Source: Candidatus Aenigmatarchaeota archaeon (lineage in GTDB: Archaea; Aenigmatarchaeota; Aenigmatarchaeia; QMZP01). From it: DNA of 41,093 bases. Position numbers and translations under genes: made by a program. The stretch is taken from positions 1 to 41,093 of the forward strand of contig JADHYO010000002.1 in the NCBI GenBank assembly GCA_016782405.1. Direction: 5' to 3'. The notes under the pieces were generated by a model that saw nothing but the letters and a program-made list of their open reading frames with translations, searched no databases and was not told the DNA's origin. Positions 23,458 through 31,695 of the stretch are shown here, in pieces. Position 1 is the first letter of the stretch, and every line of letters begins with the position of its first letter.

Positions 23458-24897
23458 ATGGAACCCCCCATCAAAGTGGCCTTCCTAAGCCTTGTCAAGG
23501 AAAAAACAATATACCTCCTGGGAAATGTCACACTTGCAACCCACCTGAGGGAAAAGACTGGAGCAGAGGTCAGGATTATTGATGCAAACTGGGAAGATGT
23601 GCTGGAATCTATAAAGGAATACAAACCAGACATAGTCTGCCTCTCTGCCATCTCCCTTTCCTACCCAGAAGCAGTCTCCACTGCAGAAAAAATAAAGGAA
23701 TTTTCAGATGCAATAACCGTTATCGGTGGAATCCACATCTCAACATTCCCAAAATCACTCAAGAAATGCTTTGATGTCGGTGTGGTCGGAGAGGCAGAAA
23801 AAACATTCGAGGAACTGGTGAACATCTGCACCAAGAATAATCAATTTTCCACCAAGCTTCTAAAAGAGTTGAAAGGAACAATCTACCACAGCATCGAGGG
23901 AAAATTAATCATAAACAAGAAGCGTGAACTAATTGAGAACCTTGACGAAATACCTGTTCCTGACCTAGGACTCCTTGACCCACGTTACTTCAGTAAGCGG
24001 GACCTCCACACATTCAAGGGTCGCTCGGGCGTCCAGGCATCACTAGTCTCATCAAGGGGCTGCGCTTTCCAATGCGCCTTCTGCGCTTCCCCAATTTTCT
24101 GGGAAAAGAGAATGCGCTCCTTCTCTGTCCCTCGGGTAGTGAAGGAAATCAAGGAATATCATGATCGTTTTGGGGTGGACCATATCCAGGCATATGACGA
24201 TATATTCCCAATAACCAAGAAGCGGATGCTCGAGTTGATCGATGAAATGGAACGCCAGGGAATACTTGGAAAAATAAGGTTTGCAATCCAGACCAGGGTC
24301 CATATGATTGATGAGGAATTTTGTGGGATATTGAAGCGCCTGGGAGTTGAAACAATAAGCTTTGGGTTCGAGAGTGGCAGTGAAAGAATGCTCCGCCTGC
24401 TGAAAACTGGCCCAACATCAGTGGAGCGCGGTAGACAGTCAGCATCCCTCTGCAAGAAGTGGGGATTCAGTGTTTATGGTAGTTTCATCATCGGGAACCC
24501 TGAAGAAAAGCTGGAGGATATCCAGCAGACCTTCAGTTTCATCAAGAAGCTATCTGAAATGGGCGTTGATGGTATTGACTGTTTTATCTCTTCCCCATTC
24601 CCAGGAACCCCCCATTGGAAATATGCAGTGGATAATGGTCTAATCAAACATGACTACGATACCAACCCCCCAGACTTCTATTCACCTGAAAACGCCTACC
24701 TCTCAGACAAGACCATACCAAGGGAGCAACTGACAGGGATATACAACGAAATTATGGCATACCTTTCTGCACGCAGCCAGCGACGCTCAATAAAATCCAT
24801 TCTCCTCTACCCAAAAGAACCCCGGAAAAAAACACTGAAAAGAGCAGCAGCAAATCCACGCGAGACCCTAAGAAGGATAATCTACCATATGAAGTGA
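23458..24897 (+). CDS. B12-binding radical SAM protein
   Basis: A 479-residue protein. An N-terminal cobalamin-binding-like Rossmann domain spans about 1-130 (CLSAISLSYP, VIGGIHISTFP, VVGEAEKTFEEL). The radical SAM barrel starts with SSRGCAFQCAFCA, giving Cys202, Cys206 and Cys209 for the 4Fe-4S cluster. SFGFESGSERML and IIGNPEEKLEDI are typical later motifs. The group contains methylases and ring-forming enzymes acting on lipids and secondary metabolites. Here the substrate is unknown; a glycan or a membrane lipid is possible. A similar C-terminal ANPRETLRRI segment occurs in the intein-containing homolog at 38050. Confidence 0.85.
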   Translation: MEPPIKVAFLSLVKEKTIYLLGNVTLATHLREKTGAEVRIIDANWEDVLESIKEYKPDIVCLSAISLSYPEAVSTAEKIKEFSDAITVIGGIHISTFPKSLKKCFDVGVVGEAEKTFEELVNICTKNNQFSTKLLKELKGTIYHSIEGKLIINKKRELIENLDEIPVPDLGLLDPRYFSKRDLHTFKGRSGVQASLVSSRGCAFQCAFCASPIFWEKRMRSFSVPRVVKEIKEYHDRFGVDHIQAYDDIFPITKKRMLELIDEMERQGILGKIRFAIQTRVHMIDEEFCGILKRLGVETISFGFESGSERMLRLLKTGPTSVERGRQSASLCKKWGFSVYGSFIIGNPEEKLEDIQQTFSFIKKLSEMGVDGIDCFISSPFPGTPHWKYAVDNGLIKHDYDTNPPDFYSPENAYLSDKTIPREQLTGIYNEIMAYLSARSQRRSIKSILLYPKEPRKKTLKRAAANPRETLRRIIYHMK

Positions 24898-24943
24898 TTC
24901 CGGGAAACGAATTTAAAAACCAGCCACAAGCATCACTGATGTT

Positions 24944-25924
24944 ATGAAAATACTACTCACAAACCAGCAAACCAGTTCAGTGAAGGGTGGAACTGAAATA
25001 TTCAGTTCTCACTTAAAAAAAGCGTTCCCTGACCTTGAAATCATTGACACCAGGCCTTTCAGGCAACCAAAACCATCCCCAATTTTCAAGGAGCCAATCC
25101 TTGCCAAGCGCCTGGGCAATCACATCCTCGAATCCGGCCTGGCCCCAGAAGCAATCTTCACCAACGGAATGTTCAGCTGGAACCTGAAAACGTCTGCCCC
25201 TGTGATAAACATCCAGCACGGAACCTTAGCAGCATTTTCTGAGGCAGCGCTCCCCAAAACATCGCTGGCATACTGGCGAACCCGCTATGTTTATGCCCGC
25301 TACGAGAAGCGCGCAGCCCAAAACGCCAGCTTAGTGACTTCAAATTCACATTTCACTGCTGCCAATGTCCGGCGCCACTACAACTGCAACAGCACAGTAA
25401 TCCACAACGCAATCAATACTGATCTCATCCGCCCTATCCCAAAGAAACGGGCAAGGAAGCCCCTTTCCCTCGAAGGCCATGTTGGGATATTTGTGGGTCG
25501 CCCTGATCAAACTAAGGGCTTTGACGTTGTGCAGTCACTGGCCCGTAGCCTCCCGGAAACCACATTCCTCTGTGTATTCCCCTTCCCCTATCCAGAACAA
25601 CTACCCAACATCAGGGTATTATCAAACATTGAGCCCAAGAACATTGGAACCCTATATTCAGCAGCTGACTTCTGTGTAAACCCCTCCCGCTTCGATGGTT
25701 TTGGCTACGCCCCAATCGAAGCCTTAGCCTGCAATACCCCTGTTATTGCCAGCAATGTGGGGGTGTTCAAAGACATGGAGATAGAAGGCAGTTGGATAGC
25801 AAATACCCCACAAGACTATCCCAAACTTATCAAAAACCTCCCAGAAAAAATAACGTCCCGTCCCTTCATAAGGAAAACATTCCCCCTAAAAAAATTCATT
25901 AAAAATTACAGGAACATGATCTAG
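24944..25924 (+). CDS. family 4 glycosyltransferase (short)
   Basis: A 326-residue GT-B protein, somewhat shorter than the usual 350-380 residues. The N-terminal acceptor domain begins ILLTNQQTSSVKGGTEIFS. The C-terminal donor domain has GIFVGRPDQTKGFDVV and FDGFGYAPIEALACNTPVIAS, the E-x7-E-type motif that binds the nucleotide-sugar phosphate. The shortening is mostly in the N-terminal domain and in the last helix. It is the last gene before the AT-richer middle part of the island. Confidence 0.82.
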   Translation: MKILLTNQQTSSVKGGTEIFSSHLKKAFPDLEIIDTRPFRQPKPSPIFKEPILAKRLGNHILESGLAPEAIFTNGMFSWNLKTSAPVINIQHGTLAAFSEAALPKTSLAYWRTRYVYARYEKRAAQNASLVTSNSHFTAANVRRHYNCNSTVIHNAINTDLIRPIPKKRARKPLSLEGHVGIFVGRPDQTKGFDVVQSLARSLPETTFLCVFPFPYPEQLPNIRVLSNIEPKNIGTLYSAADFCVNPSRFDGFGYAPIEALACNTPVIASNVGVFKDMEIEGSWIANTPQDYPKLIKNLPEKITSRPFIRKTFPLKKFIKNYRNMI

Positions 25925-25989
25925 CAACCAACACATCAACAATAAACAAGAACAGGAAGTACCTTTTTATATATAACCTTCATAGTATT

Positions 25990-26046
25990 ATGAAAAAACA
26001 GAGCCCCATCATCAGTAAAAGGGTGATTAGATTATGTATGATTTGA
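25990..26046 (+). CDS. possible 18-codon leader ORF overlapping the epimerase start
   Basis: ATG at 25990 lies about 15-25 bases after the AT-rich element TTTTATATATAAC (25965-25977), as for a leaderless start. It reads 18 codons (MKKQSPIISKRVIRLCMI) and stops 13 bases inside the next gene in another frame. The real epimerase start at 26034 has its own GGTGAT upstream. A regulatory leader peptide is possible, but chance is just as likely. Confidence 0.2.
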   Translation: MKKQSPIISKRVIRLCMI

Positions 26047-26990
26047 AAGGAAAAAACGTAATGGTGACTGGCGCAAGTGGTTTTACTGGTTACCATCTTT
26101 GCAATGAGTTGGTTAAGGAAGGGGCCAATATAATAGCTTTTGTTCGAGGGAGCAGCGATATAAATGGCATTAAGGATTTGAATGGGGTTAAAATAGTGTA
26201 TGGGGACATGACAGACATTTCCAGCATATACAGAGCAATAAAGTATTCCAATACTGAGTTTGTTTTCAATTGCGCTGCAGTAGTTCCTGTAATGGGAGCA
26301 AGAGACATTCCAATGAACACTGTGGCTGTTAATACTCAGGGGGTTTTCAATCTTTCTTGGATATGCAGCGAACTTGATGTTAAGAGGATTGTTCAAATTT
26401 CAACATGCCACATATATGGCAATCATCCAGAGTCAGAGCTCCCTTTGACAGAGGAAGCCACACCAACACCCGAAGACATTTATTCCTCATCAAAATTTAG
26501 CGGAGAAATTATGTTGAAACATTTCATAAACAACGGGTTAGATGCTGTAATTACAAGAGCATTCAATCTCTTTGGTGCAAAGCAACGATCTGAATTCTTT
26601 ATACCAGAAGTCATTAAGCAGGTGGCCGAAGAAAAGAAAAAAGAACTTGTTGTTGGAAACATAACAACAACAAGGGATTATACATACGCCCCAGAGATTG
26701 TCAGGGGATATATCATGGCCATGAAGATGGGTAAGGTTGGTAATATTTACCAATTCTGTTCTGGTAATGAAATTAAAATGAGTGCTTTGATCGATAAGAT
26801 AATTGAGGCACTAAACGAGGTGACAAAGCAGAATTACCAACCTGAAATAATCTCAAGAAACCCAAGGAAGAACGACATCAATAGAATGTACGGCACCTAC
26901 AAGAAAGCTAAGAACGAGTTTGGGTGGGAACCTGAAATAAGTCTGGAGGATGGTCTAAGGAAAACAATAAGTGAAACTTATGTGGGGTAA
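26034..26990 (+). CDS. NAD-dependent nucleotide-sugar epimerase/dehydratase (extended SDR)
   Basis: A 318-residue extended SDR with GASGFTGYHL for cofactor, CAAVVPVMGA, STCHIYG and the catalytic YSSSK. RAFNLFGAKQRSEFFIP and TTRDYTYAPEIVRGYIMA are the substrate-domain motifs, as in GDP-mannose 4,6-dehydratase or UDP-glucose 4-epimerase relatives. Base use is richer in A and T at third positions than in the genes to the left, which marks the start of a different compositional segment. The next gene starts two bases after its stop, so they share an operon. Confidence 0.8.
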   Translation: MYDLKGKNVMVTGASGFTGYHLCNELVKEGANIIAFVRGSSDINGIKDLNGVKIVYGDMTDISSIYRAIKYSNTEFVFNCAAVVPVMGARDIPMNTVAVNTQGVFNLSWICSELDVKRIVQISTCHIYGNHPESELPLTEEATPTPEDIYSSSKFSGEIMLKHFINNGLDAVITRAFNLFGAKQRSEFFIPEVIKQVAEEKKKELVVGNITTTRDYTYAPEIVRGYIMAMKMGKVGNIYQFCSGNEIKMSALIDKIIEALNEVTKQNYQPEIISRNPRKNDINRMYGTYKKAKNEFGWEPEISLEDGLRKTISETYVG

Positions 26991-26992
26991 AA

Positions 26993-27994
26993 ATGAGAGA
27001 AATTGGCAGGTTTACAGCAGTTGGGATATTGTCCACTGCTATTTCTTGGGTCATATTCCTGATGTTCTCTGACATCATAGGCTTCCCGGCTGTTATAGTT
27101 GCGATGGCATACACCCCATTTAATTTTTTGTGGCGATTCTATGCTGAGAAGAAATGGGTTTTCAGGCCACCGAAAGAAGGAAATAACTCAATCATTGGTT
27201 TATTCGATACTATAAACAGTGGTATTCGAGCCTACTCAATAGAGCTACACAAAGAAATAGGTGGGGAGCGGATAGATTTCAGCCGATTATATTTTAAATA
27301 TAAAGGTGAGAAAGATTGTTTCAGGTCAAGCGACAAAAGAATTTCATTCCTAAGACCAATGGTCATACCAAAGGGGGACAAAGTATATTTCAATATTTAT
27401 GATTCCAGAATTACACTTGCTGCCCTTCCCACATTACTTATTAGCAAGTTCTTAGGGAAAAGAATAATAGGGATAGCCCACCATACCAGCAACAGGAAAG
27501 TGGTGTTTATAGAGAACACCCCCTTCAATAAAGTGTTCCCAAACTTCATTTTCGATGAATACATAACACACAAAAAAGGAGTAGTTATAAACAACAAGAA
27601 AACAACATTTCGGGATATGTCGGTGGGTTATAAAAAAATATCGTTAAGTAAAAACGCTTGCAGAAAAATGCTTAAAATCCCGGAAAATGCTAATGTTACT
27701 CTAATATTCGGTCACATACGGCCATACAAGAACATAGAGAAATTCGCTGAATGGTTTGTTAACAATGCAAAAAAAGGTGATATGCTGTTGATTGCTGGAA
27801 AGAAATGGTATGATATAAAGCTCCCGGTAAGTAATAAGATCGAAATAAGAGACACGTTCGTTCCAGACAACGAAGTGCCGATGTACTTCAATGCTGCGGA
27901 CAATGTAGCAATACCCTATGATAAGCGGGAATCTGCATTGTACTACCTGTCAAAAAAATACAAAAAAAAGGTAATTGAAGGAAATTTGCATTAG
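26993..27994 (+). CDS. GtrA-like N-terminal fragment fused to a C-terminally truncated GT-B glycosyltransferase
   Basis: A 333-residue ORF of mixed origin. Residues 1-60 (IGRFTAVGILSTAISWVIF and FNFLWRFYAEKKWVF) look like the first and last parts of a GtrA-type membrane protein, without the two middle spans. From about residue 64 (SIIGLFDTINSGIRAYSIEL) it reads as a GT-B glycosyltransferase with VTLIFGHIRPYKNIEKF in the donor domain. It ends abruptly after IPYDKRESALYYL, where a donor domain would normally run 80-100 residues more. Directly after the stop lies a remnant of an acetyltransferase gene. It is probably a recombination product and may be inactive as a transferase. Confidence 0.55.
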   Translation: MREIGRFTAVGILSTAISWVIFLMFSDIIGFPAVIVAMAYTPFNFLWRFYAEKKWVFRPPKEGNNSIIGLFDTINSGIRAYSIELHKEIGGERIDFSRLYFKYKGEKDCFRSSDKRISFLRPMVIPKGDKVYFNIYDSRITLAALPTLLISKFLGKRIIGIAHHTSNRKVVFIENTPFNKVFPNFIFDEYITHKKGVVINNKKTTFRDMSVGYKKISLSKNACRKMLKIPENANVTLIFGHIRPYKNIEKFAEWFVNNAKKGDMLLIAGKKWYDIKLPVSNKIEIRDTFVPDNEVPMYFNAADNVAIPYDKRESALYYLSKKYKKKVIEGNLH

Positions 27995-28004
27995 GCGTGT
28001 ATTC

Positions 28005-28076
28005 TGCCCCAGTTATTGTCGGTTTCCGTAGATGCGAACACCACCACGGGTTGAACGCCCTGTTTTTAAAGAGTTA
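28005..28076 (-). pseudogene. remnant of the 5' end of an acetyltransferase gene
   Basis: About 72 bases closely resemble the first codons of the intact acetyltransferase gene (29155-29228) in the same orientation: both hold CCAGTTATTGT, GTAGATGCGAACACCAC and CCTGTTTTTAAAGA in the same order. A few substitutions and small gaps break the frame. It lies between the truncated glycosyltransferase and the methyltransferase gene, so it marks an old recombination or duplication joint. Confidence 0.75.
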
Positions 28077-28080
28077 ATTC

Positions 28081-28743
28081 TCACACTTTACTCTTACCCA
28101 CTTTCAAAATATAGAAGTAATTATATGTATTTTCTTTGTACCTATACTGCCTTACTATTTTGATATTATTGTAGTTTAATACGTCCTCTAAGTTCTGCTT
28201 GGTTGTTTTTTCCAACTCCCAGAAGTGATATTTAGATTTAGGGTTGTGATTTCTTATCGGGAGTTCTACTATGAAATTCATCTTTGGTGTCAAAAATCTA
28301 TATGCCTGAGTACAGACCGGGAGGCTGACAATAATGTAGTTCGAATAGTGCCTTAACTTTTCAAAAAGTTGTGAAATATGACTAAATGGCATATGCTCTA
28401 GGACCTCGAATAAGCAAACCACATCAAACTTTTTTGAACTTTCAAAACCTCTAATATCGGAGATTATGTCTGGATTTCTGTTCTTGTCAACATCTAGTGT
28501 TGTCACTTCTATCCCCGCTGACTTCAGATAGTTGCTAAGGAAGCCTGTCCCTATTCCAACTTCGAGTACGCTTTTTGGTTTCAAATTGACTATTTCTCTT
28601 ATTTGTTTCCAGTAAGATTTGAACTTGTTTAAGTCATCATACTTCACTATATCAATAGAGTCATTTGAAATATTACTTGGCTTTGTTGTAATCCTCCCAT
28701 TATCTTCATCTACTTTCAGTTTCCAATTAAGGGTATTGGTCAT
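28081..28743 (-). CDS. class I SAM-dependent methyltransferase
   Basis: A 220-residue protein with the SAM-binding motif VLEVGIGTGFLSNYL, the acidic residue of strand 2 in VTTLDVDKNR, and VVCLFEVLEHMPF as motif IV. The pattern EVLEHMPFSHISQLFEKL fits the UbiG/Methyltransf_23-like group that often methylates sugars or lipid-linked intermediates. The start overlaps the stop of the acetyltransferase gene (ATGA type), so they are coupled. Very AT-rich. Substrate unknown. Confidence 0.75.
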   Translation of the reverse strand: MTNTLNWKLKVDEDNGRITTKPSNISNDSIDIVKYDDLNKFKSYWKQIREIVNLKPKSVLEVGIGTGFLSNYLKSAGIEVTTLDVDKNRNPDIISDIRGFESSKKFDVVCLFEVLEHMPFSHISQLFEKLRHYSNYIIVSLPVCTQAYRFLTPKMNFIVELPIRNHNPKSKYHFWELEKTTKQNLEDVLNYNNIKIVRQYRYKENTYNYFYILKVGKSKV

Positions 28744-29240
28744 TCCTTCCCCCTGAGTGGGAGTCCAAATTCACCACAGAATGCTTTCATTCTTTTTAGT
28801 TTAAAATAATGCTCTTTATCTCGGTATTTCAGAATCTTGCAATTGTCCCCTACTATAGCCAATGGCGGTATTTCCCCATGCACGTTCACACCTAGAGCTA
28901 TTATCACACCTTCACCTATTTGAGTTCCTGGGGAGATATTTACATTCATTCCTATCCAGACATTTTCACATATTGTTACATGTTTTAAGATCAGGTTCTC
29001 ATCAAAAGGTAATAGACCCCCTTCGTAAACATGACTATTTGAGTATATTGTGACATTTCTGCTGATTTTTGTGTTGTCCACTATTAATCCACCTTTAGCA
29101 GCTATCCAAGCACCTTCAGCTATAACCACATTGTCCCCTATTTCCATGTCTTCTGCTCCAGTTATTGTTGATTTCCCGTAGATGCGAACACCACTACCAC
29201 AGGATTTGAACATCCTGTTTTTAAAGATTTTTATGGCCAT
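28740..29240 (-). CDS. left-handed beta-helix acyl/acetyltransferase
   Basis: A 166-residue protein with hexapeptide repeats (ITGAEDMEIGDNVVIAEGAW, then VTICENVWIGMNVNISPGT and IGEGVIIALGVNV), the left-handed beta-helix of the maltose/NeuD/WbbJ acetyltransferase group. It is usually a trimer with the active His between subunits. The probable substrate is a sugar in the glycan or a nucleotide amino sugar. The gene precedes and overlaps the methyltransferase gene. A second, broken copy of its first codons lies at 28005-28076. Confidence 0.78.
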   Translation of the reverse strand: MAIKIFKNRMFKSCGSGVRIYGKSTITGAEDMEIGDNVVIAEGAWIAAKGGLIVDNTKISRNVTIYSNSHVYEGGLLPFDENLILKHVTICENVWIGMNVNISPGTQIGEGVIIALGVNVHGEIPPLAIVGDNCKILKYRDKEHYFKLKRMKAFCGEFGLPLRGKE

Positions 29241-29472
29241 GATTTGGTCTCCCTTTCCAATATCACTTGATTCATCAGGTCTTTAATATCTGGCTCTGAT
29301 ATCAATCCCTGGATTTTTAAAATAATTAATTTTACTCTTTAAAACAAACACATAATTTCAAGTGGGGTCTGAAAGGTTTCTAATCAGTATCATAGCAGCC
29401 TACTCATAATGACTTGGGTAAAAAATGTCTTTAGGGCTTAAATATTTAAGCACCAACGCTTTTGATTAAGCC
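29241..29472. other. 232-base AT-rich intergenic region
   Basis: Divergent gap between the acetyltransferase (-) and a GT4 gene (+). It holds the TATA palindrome noted separately. On the - strand a short open stretch of about 33 codons (…GLISEPDIKDLMNQVIL…) ends just inside the acetyltransferase start but has no convincing start codon; it could be the tail of a deleted gene. I see no RNA gene or repeat here. Confidence 0.4.
29437..29450 (+). promoter_or_regulatory. palindromic TATA element
   Basis: CTTAAATATTTAAG is a perfect 14-base palindrome ending 23 bases before the ATG at 29473, which fits a TATA box for a leaderless mRNA. The symmetry could also allow a dimeric repressor to bind over the promoter, but this is inference. 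Confidence 0.4.
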
Positions 29473-30624
29473 ATGAAAATAGCAATAAATGCACCTTTTA
29501 GTGATCCTATAAAGGGAGCGGTCGTAATAAGAATCAATAGCTGGAGGGAACATTTCGAAAGAAATGGCTGCACCGTGGATATTTTAACCCCCTACAAACA
29601 CAGGACCCATAATGACGCCCAAAAAAGAATAATAAGATATAAAAACGAAATTGATTTGATTGCAGTTATAATAAAAAACAAATATGATGTTATTATCGGA
29701 ACCTCTCCACCAATGACCCACTCCTTCGTATCGATGATTGTCTCCAAATTAACTGGGAAAATGTTTATTCTTGATGTGAGGGATATATGGACTAATTCAT
29801 TGAAACAATTAAAACAAAAGTCAACAAGAAGCATTAAATTCAACATATATTCCTTGATTGAAAAGCTATGTTACAAATTCTCAGATAAAATATTTATTGT
29901 GGAATCCTTTATGTCGGATATAATAGTAAAAAAAACTCCAATAAAAAGAGACAAGATAATACTCGTCCCACACGGATCTAATAGCGAGCTTTTAAAAAGG
30001 GTACCCAAAGAAGCAGATAAAATTAGGAAAAAACTAGGAATCCCAAGAAAAGCGCCGGTTCTTGTATATTGTGGTGGTATGGGGGATGAAGATTTGGAAA
30101 TGATGCTCAAAAACATCTCTACACCAATTCTTGAAAAGAACGATGTTCACATACTATTCATTATAGCCATCCATAAGAACATAGTCTCTGACAACTTGTT
30201 AAATGGCATTTTAGAAATTGTGAAGAGTAGAAAAATCAAGAATTTCCATTTGGTAAAAAATATTGAGTATTCCAATGTTTGTAATTATCTTTCAGTTGGT
30301 GATATAGCATTGCAACCACTCAGAGATTCACTAAAGGAGTACACTACGCAAAAAACTTATGATTATATGGCTTGCGAATTACCCATTTTTACAAGGGCTT
30401 CCCCACAGGGGAACCTGAAAAAGCTTATGGATAAATATGACATTGGTTATTTTGCATCTGATTGGGATGAATTCAATAAAAATCTGGTGATAGCGCTCCG
30501 GGAAAAGAATAAATCCAGAAAAAAAGGAATTACAGGAAGAAAGATAATAAAATCCAAATTCTCCAGGACCCTCTCCACTAAAATCGCCTTAAAAGAAGTT
30601 CAGGATCAGCTTAAATCCTTTTAA
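29473..30624 (+). CDS. family 4 glycosyltransferase (WbuB-like)
   Basis: A 383-residue GT-B protein of normal length. The N-terminal domain contains MTHSFVSMIVSKLTGKMFIL and DVRDIWTNS, typical of the WbuB/WcaI-type GT4 group that adds HexNAc or deoxy-amino sugars. The donor domain has APVLVYCGGMGDEDLEMML and TQKTYDYMACELPIFTRASPQG. AT-rich codon use with many AAA and ATA codons sets it apart from the left half of the island. A leaderless start is likely. Confidence 0.82.
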   Translation: MKIAINAPFSDPIKGAVVIRINSWREHFERNGCTVDILTPYKHRTHNDAQKRIIRYKNEIDLIAVIIKNKYDVIIGTSPPMTHSFVSMIVSKLTGKMFILDVRDIWTNSLKQLKQKSTRSIKFNIYSLIEKLCYKFSDKIFIVESFMSDIIVKKTPIKRDKIILVPHGSNSELLKRVPKEADKIRKKLGIPRKAPVLVYCGGMGDEDLEMMLKNISTPILEKNDVHILFIIAIHKNIVSDNLLNGILEIVKSRKIKNFHLVKNIEYSNVCNYLSVGDIALQPLRDSLKEYTTQKTYDYMACELPIFTRASPQGNLKKLMDKYDIGYFASDWDEFNKNLVIALREKNKSRKKGITGRKIIKSKFSRTLSTKIALKEVQDQLKSF

Positions 30625-30635
30625 TATTGACGAGT

Positions 30636-30716
30636 ATGATAAAATACTGCAAAGGGTGCGAAATATTCAGAAAAAAGCGCTGGGATAAGAGCAAGTGGTT
30701 CAAGGTTGTGAAATGA
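30636..30716 (+). CDS. 26-codon mini-ORF with CxxC, coupled to the next gene
   Basis: The sequence reads MIKYCKGCEIFRKKRWDKSKW plus five residues, with a Cys-x-x-Cys pair and a very basic tail. Its TGA overlaps the ATG of the epimerase gene at 30713 (ATGA), a normal coupling arrangement. It lies just after the GT4 gene, in a gap where nothing else explains the open frame. It could be a real microprotein or the tail of a lost gene. Confidence 0.35.
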   Translation: MIKYCKGCEIFRKKRWDKSKWFKVVK

Positions 30717-31585
30717 ACATGAAAACCAGATTGGGGGTTACAGGCAGCGGTGGATTCGTCGGATCACATCTTAAAAACAATTCCAGTAGCTTTCCTTCAG
30801 TTGAAAGTGTCGAGTGTTTTGATAGTAAAAATGCCAGCTTGTTCGATATTGAATCAATTAAACCTTTTGTTAAGGACAAGAATGTGATATTCCACATTGC
30901 CGGCGCTACCAAGGCGGAGCCCGACGAATTAATGAAAGTGAATCTCCTAGGAACAGGAAATCTCCTGGAAGCAGTGAGAAAATATTCTGAAAACAAAGTC
31001 AAAATAATATTCACGTCATCTTGTTATGTTTACGCCCCAACCAAAACCCCATCCAAAATCAATGAAAACAGCGCTCTTGCCCCCCAGAACATTTATGGTC
31101 TGACAAAAAAATTCGCAGAAGAGTTGCTTGAGAAATACCATAGAGATTATGGAATTGACTTCCTTACACTAAGGCTCACCAACACATATGGTCCACTGTG
31201 CTACCCAAACAAGCAATCCATCGTAGCAACAATAATAGATTCCACACTTAGAAGCAAACATTTTACAATTCATGGCGATGGTAGCAGAATGATAGACCTG
31301 ATATTTGTGAAGGATATTATCGAGGCATTTTCAAAATCACTATCATACAATGGGAAGAAGAAGATTTTCAACATATGTACCGGCAACCCTGTATCAATAA
31401 GCGATATTATAGCTCTAACTGAAAAAATCACCAATAGCAAGCTCAAAACACAGTGCCAAAAACAACCATCCTCTGGTTTTTTGATATCTGACCCCGACCT
31501 TGCAGCAAAAGAACTTGGTTTTTCCTCATCCACAACCCTGGAAGACGGTCTATCTCAAACAATTAAATGGCTAGAACAAATATGA
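30713..31585 (+). CDS. NAD-dependent nucleotide-sugar epimerase (extended SDR)
   Basis: About 290 residues from the ATG giving MNMKTRLGVTGSGGFVGSHL; an upstream in-frame GTG at 30695 adds six residues without a match. Motifs are GSGGFVGSH, FHIAGATKAEPDELM, FTSSCYVYAPT, catalytic YGLTK and RLTNTYGPLCYPNKQS. The family includes UDP-glucose 4-epimerase and RmlD-like enzymes; the exact substrate is unknown. It is the third SDR epimerase in the island, pointing to several different sugars. The preceding mini-ORF overlaps its start. Confidence 0.8.
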   Translation: MNMKTRLGVTGSGGFVGSHLKNNSSSFPSVESVECFDSKNASLFDIESIKPFVKDKNVIFHIAGATKAEPDELMKVNLLGTGNLLEAVRKYSENKVKIIFTSSCYVYAPTKTPSKINENSALAPQNIYGLTKKFAEELLEKYHRDYGIDFLTLRLTNTYGPLCYPNKQSIVATIIDSTLRSKHFTIHGDGSRMIDLIFVKDIIEAFSKSLSYNGKKKIFNICTGNPVSISDIIALTEKITNSKLKTQCQKQPSSGFLISDPDLAAKELGFSSSTTLEDGLSQTIKWLEQI

Positions 31586-31695
31586 TATATTAGAAACAGG
31601 GTAAACAAATTAAAGGCCCGCAATACAGTAAAGAAACCACGGTTAGGGCTGGGAATATATAATTGAACAGATGTAAACGTTTATAGTGTGGTAAC

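Noticed and set aside
28005-28076. Copy of the acetyltransferase start as a terminal repeat of an insertion sequence
   Set aside because: The copies are degenerate direct repeats that match coding sequence, and no transposase lies between them.
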